A stretch of 64,000 nucleotides of DNA from Flavobacterium succinicans LMG 10402. GTDB taxonomy: Bacteria; Bacteroidota; Bacteroidia; Flavobacteriales; Flavobacteriaceae. The stretch is from positions 140,781 to 204,780 of the forward strand of contig NZ_JATV01000003.1 of NCBI RefSeq assembly GCF_000611675.1, read 5' to 3'. The notes below the pieces were generated by a model, which made no database searches, was not told the origin of the DNA, and saw only the letters and a list, made by a program, of their open reading frames with translations. The position numbers were made by a program, and so were the translations under genes. Below, piece after piece: positions 50,103 through 59,886 of this stretch; positions within the stretch are counted from its first letter, which is position 1; every line of letters begins with the position of its first letter.

Positions 50103-52691
50103 TTATTCTTTCTTTTTGCCAAAAAGGCCATTGATTAGTTTGCCAGCTTGTGCTTTTATGGCTTCTGTTTTTTGATCTTTGGTTGTTTCCGTTTTGGAGG
50201 TATCCGACGATTTTGTGTTTTTGTTGATCAAATCGGTCAAAGCAGCGGAGCCTTGTTTTTTAAGTTTTTCTTTTTGTTGATTTGCTAATTGTTGGGTAAA
50301 ATTGACCACTGCACTTTTCATGTCTGTACTGATTTTTGGAGCAGCAAAACTTCCGCTAAGTAAGGCGTTGATTGGTATGTTTTCTAGTTTTGAAGCATCA
50401 GCAGCGGAAAGTTTAGTAAGTAAAGCAGTGGCTTCTGATCCTAAATATTTTGCAGGAACATCTAATTTAATGTTGTAATTCATGGCTTGGTCAAAGCCGT
50501 GAGTACCGCCAATAGTGGCTTTGATATCTTGGTATTTAATATCAAATGGTTTAACGGTTACTTTACCATCTTTAAAGGTTAATGCCGCTTTTAAGTCGTT
50601 TAGATTTACTTTTTTAAGGTCAATAAATTTGATATTGTTGTCTAAAGCATTCAATACTGTAGAGTTGCCAGAATTGACTGTAGTCGAAAGTAATTGCCCT
50701 AGTAGATCACCTGATATTGTTTTTAAATCAGGAGTCATTTCATTGGTATTAAGGTTACCAGATAATTTAATGGTAGAATTGAGCTTGCCACTTATTGCAC
50801 CTGCGATTGGGGCAATTTTCTTTAGCATATCGAGCTGCGTAAAGGTTTGGGCAATATCAACTTTATTAAGACCTAAATCCATGTTGAATTTTGGAGTTTT
50901 CTCTTTTGTTGACACCATTCCATTCAAGCCGATTTGCCCTCCAAAAATATTTGTTGTAACATTTTGTAAAGTAACAGCTTGGTCTTTAATGATTAATTTT
51001 CCAGAACAATCTTTCAATGTTAGGTTGTCATAAAGTACAGTATTCGCTTTTGCAGTAAGGCTACAATTTAAAAAAGCTGGTATTTTTAGCGCTTCGGGAG
51101 TTGCCTTACTTTCTGTTTTGGTTGGTGCGCTAGTGGTCATGAAATCAGCCACTGCAATTTGATTAGAACTCAAGGCAAAGTTCCCTTTTAGTTCTTGGTT
51201 TCTAAAAGCAAAGCCATAAAAATTATCCAAAACACCAGTAACGCTAAGGTCACTTTTTCCAGTTGTAGCTTTGAATTCTTGTAGATTCACACGACTAGGA
51301 TTGAATTGAATTTTGGCACTGTTGATGTTCATGCTTTTGCCATTCTCGTCGGTATATTTGAATCTAGTAAGGCTCGCATTACCGGCATTCTGAATGTTTT
51401 GGTATTGACTTTTTTCTACCGAAGCCATATCGAATTTTGTAGTGACATCGGCTTTTAAAATACCTGCAAGCGGTTTTTCTAGTTGTATCGGATACGCTTT
51501 CGAAAGATTACCTAGATTGATGGTCCCTTTCAATGAGGCATCAATCAATGCATTTGTTGCTACATTTTTGATATGGGCTTTGGTACTAAATACATCTTGA
51601 TCGATCGTAAATGAAAGTTGGTCCAAATTCACGAAAGTATCGTCAAGAAGCCCAGTCTCATTAATTATTTTAGTATCAATAATAATGTTTTTGACAGATT
51701 TCGGTAAGTCTGGATATTGAAAAGAAGCATTGTTGGAAGCAATAGCAATGTTGAATTTAGGAATACTTGTTGCCGATTTTAATCCTTTTGCAAAACCACT
51801 TACCGTAAATTCTCCTGAGGTTTTTACGTTGTCAATACTGCTTCTGTAAGCAGCAGGAATAAGTCCTAAAAAGTTTTTGAACGAAGAAGTAGGTGTTTTG
51901 AATTTTAAATCAAATTGTTGTCCTGCGTTTACTAATTGAATAAAACCATCAAATTCAAGCGGTAAATCGTTGATTTTGGCTTTGTTTTCTTTGAAGGTGT
52001 ATTTGCTGTTTTTTAAGTCAATAGCTAGTACGGCATCCAAGGAAAGAACTACGTTATTGATGTAGTTCATTTTGTCCATAGTTAAAGAAACCTTAGTGGT
52101 CGTTTTCGTATCTAAATCTAGTAGATCATTGGTAAAATCTCCTGTTCCCCTATGATAAATACTGTCGAGAACCATTTTTATTTTTGCCCCTTCATCAGTG
52201 AATTTAAATTTTAAATTCTCCACCTCGTATCCTTTTAGTTGAAGCGCCAATGGTTTACTTTTACTATCTTCCTTCGTTTCTTTGTTTTTCAAAGCAATGT
52301 CATAATTACCTATGCCTTCTTTGTTGATGATCACATGGATTAAAGCGTTTTTTGTAGCAATTTCGCTGATTTGCATCGGCTCGTTTTCTCCGTTAAAAAG
52401 CTCCATTATTGACATTTTTAAATCCAATTCTTCCATTGCCACCAAAGTGTCTCCTGCGAAGGGTGCTTTGTTGATGATGGCCAATTTTTGAATAGTAATG
52501 TTGGCATTTGGAAAATTTTTAAACAAACTCAAATCGGCATCGTTGAATTTCACGTTGGCATTGACACCTTCGTTAATGGTTTGGCTTATTTTTGTTTTAA
52601 TTTGATCTTTGAATAAATACGGAATACTAAATGCAACGATTATCAATACGAGCAATACGATTCCAGAAATTTTTGCTATTTTTTTTACCAT
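50103..52691 (-). CDS. AsmA family protein
   Basis: This 862-residue protein has an N-terminal membrane anchor (about 8-26, SGIVLLVLIIVAFSIPYLF) and then a long chain of beta repeats with the AsmA signatures: the N-terminal KTKISQTINEGVNANVKFNDADLSLF, and a C-terminal FDIKYQDIKATIGGTHGFDQAMNYNIKLDVPAKYLG. AsmA proteins lie in the periplasm, form elongated lipid-channel-like folds and influence outer-membrane lipid homeostasis. It is larger than E. coli AsmA (617 residues). The C terminus is a Lys/Gln/Asn-rich tail. No operon partner is close. Confidence 0.92.
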   Translation of the reverse strand: MVKKIAKISGIVLLVLIIVAFSIPYLFKDQIKTKISQTINEGVNANVKFNDADLSLFKNFPNANITIQKLAIINKAPFAGDTLVAMEELDLKMSIMELFNGENEPMQISEIATKNALIHVIINKEGIGNYDIALKNKETKEDSKSKPLALQLKGYEVENLKFKFTDEGAKIKMVLDSIYHRGTGDFTNDLLDLDTKTTTKVSLTMDKMNYINNVVLSLDAVLAIDLKNSKYTFKENKAKINDLPLEFDGFIQLVNAGQQFDLKFKTPTSSFKNFLGLIPAAYRSSIDNVKTSGEFTVSGFAKGLKSATSIPKFNIAIASNNASFQYPDLPKSVKNIIIDTKIINETGLLDDTFVNLDQLSFTIDQDVFSTKAHIKNVATNALIDASLKGTINLGNLSKAYPIQLEKPLAGILKADVTTKFDMASVEKSQYQNIQNAGNASLTRFKYTDENGKSMNINSAKIQFNPSRVNLQEFKATTGKSDLSVTGVLDNFYGFAFRNQELKGNFALSSNQIAVADFMTTSAPTKTESKATPEALKIPAFLNCSLTAKANTVLYDNLTLKDCSGKLIIKDQAVTLQNVTTNIFGGQIGLNGMVSTKEKTPKFNMDLGLNKVDIAQTFTQLDMLKKIAPIAGAISGKLNSTIKLSGNLNTNEMTPDLKTISGDLLGQLLSTTVNSGNSTVLNALDNNIKFIDLKKVNLNDLKAALTFKDGKVTVKPFDIKYQDIKATIGGTHGFDQAMNYNIKLDVPAKYLGSEATALLTKLSAADASKLENIPINALLSGSFAAPKISTDMKSAVVNFTQQLANQQKEKLKKQGSAALTDLINKNTKSSDTSKTETTKDQKTEAIKAQAGKLINGLFGKKKE

Positions 52692-52777
52692 GATTTTTTT
52701 GAGGTAGGTTAAGTTTTTTGTTTTTTAGATATGGGCTTACTTCTTGGCGATAAATCGAAAGTTTATCTTATGAACTC

Positions 52778-52805
52778 AAATGCCACGAATGTATCCGTGG
52801 CATTT
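52778..52805 (-). terminator. Hairpin between sppA and the AsmA gene
   Basis: A 10-bp perfect stem AAATGCCACG / CGTGGCATTT with an 8-base loop follows the sppA stop by 46 bases. There is only a weak T tract, so it may be a partial terminator. Confidence 0.6.
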
Positions 52806-52851
52806 TGTGTCTGGTTGTAAATTTAGCTCCAAAAGGGAGGATGTTTTTGGA

Positions 52852-54612
52852 CTACTGAATGGTAATCTCAAAAGGCATAAGGGCTTGTACTCCCTTGCGA
52901 TTTTGAAAGCGTTTTACTTCTTGTAAAAGGCGGTAATTTTCTTCGCCAATTTCTTCTTTTACAAATGTTGCTTTTGATTTTGCAAAAGGGAAATTTGCAA
53001 ACAATTCTTCAAAGTCTTTCTTGAATTCAGGATAGTTTATAGTGCTGTACGATTTGATTTTGGCTAATCGTGCGGCTTCTGCCAATGCTTCGCGCATGCC
53101 GCCAATTTTATCCACCAAACCAAGTTTTATGGCTTCGCTACCGGACCATACTCGGCCTTGGGCAATAGCATCTACTTGGGCGGGTGTCATTTTTCGACCT
53201 TGTGCAACGTGCCCGATAAAAGTGGAGTACACTTGCTCTACGCCTTCCAATGTAACGGCTTTAAATTTGTCGTCAATAGGTACAAATGGACTGTAGTTTG
53301 ATGCATTTTCGTGTGTGCGTACTTGTTCAGAATGAATGCCATAACGGTTGGCAGCTATTGAAAAGTTTGGTAAAACCCCAAAAACTCCAATGGAGCCTGT
53401 AATGGTATTTTTTTCGGCAAAAATCGTGTTGGCATTACAAGCAATATAATATCCACCAGATGCTGCATAATTCCCCATAGAAACCACAATAGGTTTTGTT
53501 TTTTTGGTCAATTCAATTTCTCTCCAAATTAAATCAGAGGTTAAGGCGCTTCCACCCGGACTGTTCACGCGCAAGACTATTGCCTTTACGTCTTCATTTT
53601 TTCTCGCTTCTTGAAGAGAACGACGCATAGCTCCTTCACCAATTTCATTCACATCGCCTTCGCCACTTCCAATTTCGCCTTGTGCATAAATAATGGCAAT
53701 GGCATCATTGGTTTCCATGTTGATTGAAGTGGTGGCGGTTTTCTGAGTGTAATCTGTAATGGATACGGTATTGTAATCTTCGTCTTTGGCTACTTTTAAA
53801 ATTTTTCTAATGGCATCATGATACACATCTTCATAAGCTATTTTATCAATTAATTTTTCTGCTTTTGCCATTTCTGGAGTGCGCGCCAATAATCCATTGG
53901 CAATTTCATTGAGTTTAGCCACAGGAATATTTCGGCTTTTTGAAATGTCCTCCACAAGGTTGGCCCAAACGGATTGGAGTAATGCTGTAGTTTGTTCTCT
54001 ATTGGCATCGCTCATTTTATTTTCGAGAAATGGTTCAACGGCACTTTTGTATTTGCCGTGACGAATCACTTCCATTTTTAATCCTGATTTGTCTTGGAAA
54101 TCTTTGAAAAACATCACTTCGGTTGACAATCCTTTAAAATCCAATTCCCCAACCGGATTCAAGAAAATTTGATCGGCTACAGAGTTCAAATAATATTCTT
54201 TTTGTGAATAACTATTGGAATACGAGTAAATGAATTTTCCTGATTTTTTAAAACGATCTAAGGCATCACGCAATTCTTTACTTTGCGCCATTCCTAAATT
54301 AGAGGTGGTATTCAAAATAGAAATTCCTTTGATGTCAGGATCGGTTGCTGCAATTTCAAGCGCATTGATCACATCGATCAAACCTGTTTTCTTGCGTTCT
54401 GAAAACGCAGCGACCCAGGGATCTGTAAATTTCCCAGAATAATCAAGGGATAGGCTCTCTAAATTCAACTCAATAACTGAGTCTTTTTTAACTTCTACTG
54501 TTTCTGAATCACCGCCAAAAATCACTCCTAGCAAGATAATTCCGAAGAAAGAAAGCATCATAAATACAAAAATACCAATTACGGTAGCCAATACATTGTC
54601 TAAAAATCTCAT
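52852..54612 (-). CDS. sppA: Signal peptide peptidase SppA (67K type)
   Basis: From ATG 54612 the product is 586 residues; the ATG ten codons upstream is less likely as the anchor begins soon after the later start. It has an N-terminal anchor (about 6-28) and tandem peptidase domains. The nucleophile region MGNYAASGGYYIACNA (Ser in ASGGYY) lies at about 370-385, and the N-domain lysine region at about 200. E. coli SppA uses a Ser/Lys dyad made from these two halves. It cleaves leftover signal peptides in the inner membrane. Its own promoter lies upstream. Confidence 0.95.
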   Translation of the reverse strand: MRFLDNVLATVIGIFVFMMLSFFGIILLGVIFGGDSETVEVKKDSVIELNLESLSLDYSGKFTDPWVAAFSERKKTGLIDVINALEIAATDPDIKGISILNTTSNLGMAQSKELRDALDRFKKSGKFIYSYSNSYSQKEYYLNSVADQIFLNPVGELDFKGLSTEVMFFKDFQDKSGLKMEVIRHGKYKSAVEPFLENKMSDANREQTTALLQSVWANLVEDISKSRNIPVAKLNEIANGLLARTPEMAKAEKLIDKIAYEDVYHDAIRKILKVAKDEDYNTVSITDYTQKTATTSINMETNDAIAIIYAQGEIGSGEGDVNEIGEGAMRRSLQEARKNEDVKAIVLRVNSPGGSALTSDLIWREIELTKKTKPIVVSMGNYAASGGYYIACNANTIFAEKNTITGSIGVFGVLPNFSIAANRYGIHSEQVRTHENASNYSPFVPIDDKFKAVTLEGVEQVYSTFIGHVAQGRKMTPAQVDAIAQGRVWSGSEAIKLGLVDKIGGMREALAEAARLAKIKSYSTINYPEFKKDFEELFANFPFAKSKATFVKEEIGEENYRLLQEVKRFQNRKGVQALMPFEITIQ

Positions 54613-54659
54613 AATTAATTGTTTAAAATAAGTAAGTCTCACTTCTCATTTGAATGTTA

Positions 54660-54688
54660 CAAATGTAGCCGTAATTTTCGTTTTTCAA
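54660..54688 (-). promoter_or_regulatory. Promoter of sppA
   Basis: On the minus strand TTG (54688-54686), 18 bases and TACATTTG (54667-54660) fit the consensus, and the leader is about 47 bases. Confidence 0.7.
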
Positions 54689-54748
54689 AGCAATCCGTAC
54701 CGCTATAAATAGCGAATCTAATTTTCTTTTAGTTATTTTGTAGTCCAT

Positions 54749-55891
54749 ATGAAATCACAACATCAAGTCTTTTTATCGTTAGGAAGTAATCAGGGCAATC
54801 GGCTGGAAATCTTGGAGCATTGCATTGATTTGTTGCATCAAGAAGTAGGAACGGTCATCAAAATTTCGTCTGTTTTCGAAACACCCGCTTGGGGTTTTGA
54901 GAGCGAGTCTTTTTATAATTGTGCCTTGGTGTTGCATACCGATTTTACGCCTGTTCGCGTGCTCAATCAGATTTTGAAAATTGAAAAAAGTCTCGGACGC
55001 ACCCGAAATGCTGCTGTTGGCTATCAAGCGCGCACCATTGATATCGATATTATTGCCTATGACGAAGAGGTGGTTGCCACCGACAGACTCCAAATTCCGC
55101 ATCCTTTATTGCAAGAGCGAAACTTTGTTTTGTTGCCTTTTCAAGAGCTAACTTCAGATTGGGAGCATCCAATTCTCAAAAAAAATGTTTCCGAATTGAT
55201 CGCCCAATGCAGTGATACAAGTAACTGTACCATTGTTGCAAATATTGCTGCGCCTTTGAGTAAAATTCCGCTGGAGCAGTTCAATTATATTGCTTTTGAA
55301 GGCAATATTGGCGCCGGAAAAACAACCTTGACACATAAAATTGCACAAGATTTTAATGCGAAAATGGTTTTGGAACGTTTTGCTGACAATCCCTTTTTGC
55401 CCAAGTTTTACAAAGATCAAAACCGTTATGCTTTTCCGCTCGAAATGTCATTCTTGGCCGATCGGTACCAGCAATTATCCGATGATTTGGCACAATTTGA
55501 TCTCTTCAAAGATTTTGTAGTGGCCGATTATCATATTTTCAAATCGCTCATTTTTGCCAAAATCACCTTGGCCGAAGACGAGTATCGCCTATATCGCAAT
55601 CTGTTTACCATCATTTACAAAGAAATGCCCAAGCCCGATTTGTACGTTTATTTGTATCAAAATACCCAGCGTTTGTTGCAAAACATCAAAAAAAGAGGAC
55701 GTGGTTACGAGCAAAACATCGAAGCAGACTACTTGGATAAAATCAACACCGGTTATCTAGATTACATCAAATCGCAGCAAGATTTGAATGTTCTAATTAT
55801 CGATGTATCCGATTTAGATTTCGTTAAAAACCAAGCCGATTATCTTTTTGTTTTAAACGAAATTCAAAAGAAAATTCAGTCGAAAAAATAA
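54749..55891 (+). CDS. folK: Fusion of HPPK (folK) and deoxynucleoside kinase
   Basis: This 380-residue protein is a fusion. Residues 1-155 are 6-hydroxymethyl-7,8-dihydropterin pyrophosphokinase, with LSLGSNQGNR (9-18), the metal-site RTIDIDIIAY (95-104) and PHPLLQERNFVLLPF. Residues about 178-380 are a deoxynucleoside kinase with P-loop GNIGAGKT (185-192), the substrate segment LERFADNPFLPKFYKD and DRYQQLSDDLAQ, and a lid RGRGYEQNIE. So one protein serves folate synthesis and nucleoside salvage. Fusions of this kind are known in Bacteroidota. The two-domain boundary lies at a linker (about 155-178). The reading frame is intact. Confidence 0.95.
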   Translation: MKSQHQVFLSLGSNQGNRLEILEHCIDLLHQEVGTVIKISSVFETPAWGFESESFYNCALVLHTDFTPVRVLNQILKIEKSLGRTRNAAVGYQARTIDIDIIAYDEEVVATDRLQIPHPLLQERNFVLLPFQELTSDWEHPILKKNVSELIAQCSDTSNCTIVANIAAPLSKIPLEQFNYIAFEGNIGAGKTTLTHKIAQDFNAKMVLERFADNPFLPKFYKDQNRYAFPLEMSFLADRYQQLSDDLAQFDLFKDFVVADYHIFKSLIFAKITLAEDEYRLYRNLFTIIYKEMPKPDLYVYLYQNTQRLLQNIKKRGRGYEQNIEADYLDKINTGYLDYIKSQQDLNVLIIDVSDLDFVKNQADYLFVLNEIQKKIQSKK

Positions 55892-55947
55892 GTTTTCTTT
55901 TTCTTTTTTTTGAAGTCCGTCAATACGCTTTTTTAGCTACAATGGTT

Positions 55948-56032
55948 CCCGCTCTCCGCTATATCTTTGTGTAGGCTACCGCATACACAAAGGATGCCAC
56001 TACGATCGGGACTAAAGAGTAGCAATAGGCTT
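55948..56032 (+). repeat. Dispersed hairpin repeat, copy D
   Basis: It starts CCCGCTCTCCGCTATATCTTT. The 8-bp stem TTTGTGTA / TACACAAA (55966-55973 and 55984-55991) is different in sequence from copy C but paired. GGATGCCACTACGATCGGG follows, then a tail that runs to AGGCTT. It lies between convergent genes (folK fusion + and the lectin protein -). Confidence 0.8.
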
Positions 56033-56055
56033 GAAAGTTAAAAATGGACAAGGTG

Positions 56056-59000
56056 TTATCTTTTCAAAGAAAAATGACCTTTAATTTCGGGTGTTCCATT
56101 ACTAAAGTTTATCACATACCAATAATCGTTAGCCGCCAATGGCGTTCCGTTAAAAGTACCATTCCAACTGGTATTCGTAGCATTAAGAATGGTGATGAGT
56201 TTGCCAAAACGATCAAAAATATGCACCGTAGTGTTGGGGTATTTTGAAATGCCTTTAATATTCCAAACGTCATTAAATCCATCACCATTAGGTGTGAAAA
56301 ATTTAGGAATGCCTACTACAGCAATCGCTTTGCTAACACTACCGCATCCGTTTTTGTCGTTCACATATACGGTATGTATTCCCGAGGATACATTGTAAAA
56401 AGCATTCGAATCCTGCCAAAAACCACTAGGTTCGTCCAAGCTGTATTGGTAGTCACCAGGCCCACTTACTTGAACGGTTACTGTATTAACATCACTTAAT
56501 TCAACAATGTCTATAGCTTCAATGGTTGCAACATTAGAAGCGGTTACTGTCAAGGTTCTCGTGCGACTACAGCCTGCAGCGTTTGTAACGTCAACGGTAT
56601 ATACACCCTCAGTGTTGACGTCCAAAGTAGGCGCGTTGGTGCCAATAGTAGTGCCGTCTTTCTTCCATGAATACTCGTAGTCTGTGGTCGGTGTGGTGTC
56701 CAAAATCCCTGCATCTAGCGTAACAAAAAAAGTAGCTAGGTTCGAACATACCAACTCATTTTCTGAACCATCCAGATTTAAGCTAATGTTCGGAACAGGA
56801 TGAACCGTAAAACACAAAGCGGTGCTAGCCGTACAAATGGTGTTTATAGGGTTGCTAACTATTGCGGTAACTGTTTGTGAACTCGTTATAAAGGGGTTCG
56901 GCAAAGGGTTGGGTAAAAGGGTGTTGTTTTGATCATAATATTGAATCACCATGCCGGTTTGACCTCCTCTAATAATACTGTCAAAAGCAGAAGTGTCGAA
57001 AGCAAATGTGCCATCTTGCTGTGTTGGTTCTATTTCGTCATCGCAAGCTGTGGTTAAACTCGAAGCAACAGTAAAGGCTCTTGGGGCTTCATCCACAGTA
57101 AAGGTGATTAGTGTTTCATCCGAACATTGTTGCGCAGTGGTGTTGGTAACAACGGCCTTGATGGTTTGTGATGTTGAGGCAAAAATCGCTGGAAAAGGAC
57201 TAGTAATTGTATTGCCATTGGCATCTATTAATGGTTGATTAGCTTGGTCGAAATAACGAATACTTACATTGGTTTGGCCCTGCAGCAAAGTAGTCTCGAG
57301 TGCAGCGGTGTCAAATGGAAATATCCCATCCGAAGTGTCGTCACATTGTCTTGGAATTTGCACCGCATGTGCAATAGGGGGGCTTTCTACAGTTAAGGTT
57401 AAATAGGGGCCTAATCCGTAACAAGCATTGTCCAAGTCGCTATCAATTCGAATCCAAATATCTTGCGTGTTCGGGTAGCCTATGTTTCTGTAATTAGAAA
57501 GATTAGAAATAGCATTCAATTCCGCCAAGGCATCAGCTTCGTTTCGGTAGTAGTTGATACTGTATGTTTGGTTTGTGGGAAGGAGTGCTAATATAGTTGC
57601 TTTTGTCGGCAATAAATCAAAAGTGCTGATGCCATCTCGATTGTTGTTATTGGGAGTATTGTTGCCGTTGGAATCAAAAAAATCGTCACAAACGGGGGCG
57701 AAAGGAATTTTGTAGGTAGGCGGGATATTGGTTGCGGGTACTTTTAACGTGATTTTAGCAACACTAGCACAAGTTGTCAATGGGTTGGTAATTCTCGCCC
57801 AAACCGGCATAAGTGTTGGAATGCTATTTTCAAACATCAGCGGATTAGTAATCAGGTCGGTCGTTATTGCAGTATTGGCACCATTTAAAGTAGTGTAATA
57901 TGTAAAAGTTTCGTTGGTATAATTGCTTGAAATAGTAGCGTTGTTAACGGTTAAGTTGAAAAAAGTTTTGCCATCGACTACCAAATCTGTGTCGCATTGA
58001 ATTATACTGACTTCGTTGACCACCGGACGAGGATGTACTACAAAATCCAAAGTAGTAGTCGCTATACAACTGGGGTTAGTAATGTTTTCGATCCTAACAG
58101 TTATCTTTTGGGTGCTAGTCAAAAAGGGATTGGGTAATGGGCTCGGTAACAGATTACCAAGGGCATCCGAGTAACTTACCGTCATGCCTGTTTGACCGCC
58201 TAAAAGAATGGCTTGGATGCTTGACGTGTCAAAGGCATAGTTTCCATCTTGAGTAGATGAAATGGGTTCGTCATCGCAGGCAGTTGTTAAGGTTTTAGGA
58301 ACTTCAAATGCTTGTGGTAAATTGTCTACCGTAAAAATTATGTTTGTTTGACTAGCGCATTGCAAAGAGGAGTTATTGGTTACAATAGCTCGTATAGTTT
58401 GAGATTTTGTAGTAAATCTTGAAGGAAATGGGCTTACTATTGCTATTCCGTTTTCGTCTTTTAGAGGAGTATTGCTTGCATCAAAATAGGTGACTTTACA
58501 GTTGAGTTGTCCTTGCAGTAAAGTACTTTCAAGTGCGCTGGTGTCAAAGGTATAAATACCGTCCTGATTGTCATCGCATTGCCTGGCTATGGAAACAGGA
58601 TGTGCAACCGGTAAAGGTTCTACAGGAACCGTGATTGCTTTTCGGGAGCTACAGCCATAATCTACATAATAGGTCGTCGTATTGTTTAACGCGGGCGTAG
58701 TATAGCTGGTTCCAGAATACAATAAATTTCCACCGTTGGCGGCATCAAACCAATTCACATTGCTAGAGGAGGAAGACACTGCAATGCTCATGGATTGTCC
58801 AGCACAAATGCTATTTGGAGGTGTAAAGTTTAATTGTGCTATGGTTATTGAGGTACTCGCCGAAAGTTCTAAAATAGGATCTCCAGGCATTCCTCCATAT
58901 TCTACAATAAATCCTTTGGGTTGATAATTTCCTGAAGCTTCACCTGTGTTGGACAAGTCATTCCATGAGCCAGCGATACCAACTCCAGGCGCTGTGATGT

Positions 59001-59790
59001 GTGCGTAGTCTTCGTTGCCTAGTTGGTTTGGTTCGTTGATATTCCAATAGGCAAAGTTAGGACTCGAGCCGTTGGTTAGTCCGTTCCAAAAAACAATACC
59101 ATTGCCACTATTGGCTAGTCCTTCTGGGCCAGTGACCCACTTCCATACGCCTTCTGTGTTTTCATCTGTGCCGCCAACCCATCCTGCGCCATTGGCTTGT
59201 TCGCCACAAAGCTTTGCTTCTTCTAAGGATAATAGTGTGGCTAAATAACCTTTTAGGCCATAATAGCGCAGGCTTTCGGCTTGTGCTTTTGCAGCTGTCC
59301 AAGTAATGCCTGTGTTGGATACGTATTGATAGTAATGACCGGTAGAAGGGAGATAGTTGGCTTGACCAAGGGTAATAGAAAATGTTCGGTTGCCAGAGGG
59401 AGAAGCATCAGCATTAGAATAGCTAATATCTTTTAGGGCGGCCACAAAGTCGGTATACAAAATTCGTACACTGGTTGGGCTATATAGTTTTAGCTTTCCA
59501 GCAGCAGCATCCCAGCTACTTACTATTTTGGGGTGAGCAGCAGGGTTTTCCAGTCGTAATAGATCTAAGTTTCGGTTGTATCCCGCTGCTATTTGAACGT
59601 ACATCGCCTCTGCATCTGGTTCAGCAACATCATGTGTGATGGAGATGGTTTGGATGATTTTTAATGCAGTTCCTGGGCAATAAACTTGATTGCCTGAGGC
59701 TGTTATTTTAGGTGGATCAATCGCAAATGCTAAATTTGAAAAAAAAAGAGCAAGAATTAAAAGCGATCGATATATAACTGATATTTTCAT
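56056..59790 (-). CDS. T9SS type B secreted protein with C-type lectin domain and six-unit repeat region
   Basis: This 1,244-residue protein has a signal peptide (about 1-22, ending AFA). An N-terminal region (about 25-145) is followed by a C-type lectin domain (about 150-300) with the mannose-type calcium motifs EPN (253-255) and WND (276-278). Ig-like sequence comes next, then six units of about 100 residues of the pattern CDD-(x)n-DG-x-F-D (starting near 405, 505, 598, 701, 816 and 916). A large duplication underlies it (residues 397-588 and 808-999). The C-terminal domain (about 1159-1244, FFTPNGDGFNDVWNI to the end) is the gliding-motility-associated type B sorting signal, so export by T9SS with PorP/SprF help is expected. 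It may act as an adhesin. Confidence 0.92.
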   Translation of the reverse strand: MKISVIYRSLLILALFFSNLAFAIDPPKITASGNQVYCPGTALKIIQTISITHDVAEPDAEAMYVQIAAGYNRNLDLLRLENPAAHPKIVSSWDAAAGKLKLYSPTSVRILYTDFVAALKDISYSNADASPSGNRTFSITLGQANYLPSTGHYYQYVSNTGITWTAAKAQAESLRYYGLKGYLATLLSLEEAKLCGEQANGAGWVGGTDENTEGVWKWVTGPEGLANSGNGIVFWNGLTNGSSPNFAYWNINEPNQLGNEDYAHITAPGVGIAGSWNDLSNTGEASGNYQPKGFIVEYGGMPGDPILELSASTSITIAQLNFTPPNSICAGQSMSIAVSSSSSNVNWFDAANGGNLLYSGTSYTTPALNNTTTYYVDYGCSSRKAITVPVEPLPVAHPVSIARQCDDNQDGIYTFDTSALESTLLQGQLNCKVTYFDASNTPLKDENGIAIVSPFPSRFTTKSQTIRAIVTNNSSLQCASQTNIIFTVDNLPQAFEVPKTLTTACDDEPISSTQDGNYAFDTSSIQAILLGGQTGMTVSYSDALGNLLPSPLPNPFLTSTQKITVRIENITNPSCIATTTLDFVVHPRPVVNEVSIIQCDTDLVVDGKTFFNLTVNNATISSNYTNETFTYYTTLNGANTAITTDLITNPLMFENSIPTLMPVWARITNPLTTCASVAKITLKVPATNIPPTYKIPFAPVCDDFFDSNGNNTPNNNNRDGISTFDLLPTKATILALLPTNQTYSINYYRNEADALAELNAISNLSNYRNIGYPNTQDIWIRIDSDLDNACYGLGPYLTLTVESPPIAHAVQIPRQCDDTSDGIFPFDTAALETTLLQGQTNVSIRYFDQANQPLIDANGNTITSPFPAIFASTSQTIKAVVTNTTAQQCSDETLITFTVDEAPRAFTVASSLTTACDDEIEPTQQDGTFAFDTSAFDSIIRGGQTGMVIQYYDQNNTLLPNPLPNPFITSSQTVTAIVSNPINTICTASTALCFTVHPVPNISLNLDGSENELVCSNLATFFVTLDAGILDTTPTTDYEYSWKKDGTTIGTNAPTLDVNTEGVYTVDVTNAAGCSRTRTLTVTASNVATIEAIDIVELSDVNTVTVQVSGPGDYQYSLDEPSGFWQDSNAFYNVSSGIHTVYVNDKNGCGSVSKAIAVVGIPKFFTPNGDGFNDVWNIKGISKYPNTTVHIFDRFGKLITILNATNTSWNGTFNGTPLAANDYWYVINFSNGTPEIKGHFSLKR

Positions 59791-59886
59791 TAGATAAAAA
59801 TATCGTTAATTCTCTAGAATAACTAGTCTTAGGGTAGTTTTTGGAGTTAAATCAAAGAAATAACTAGACTTGCTATAAATGTGCTA

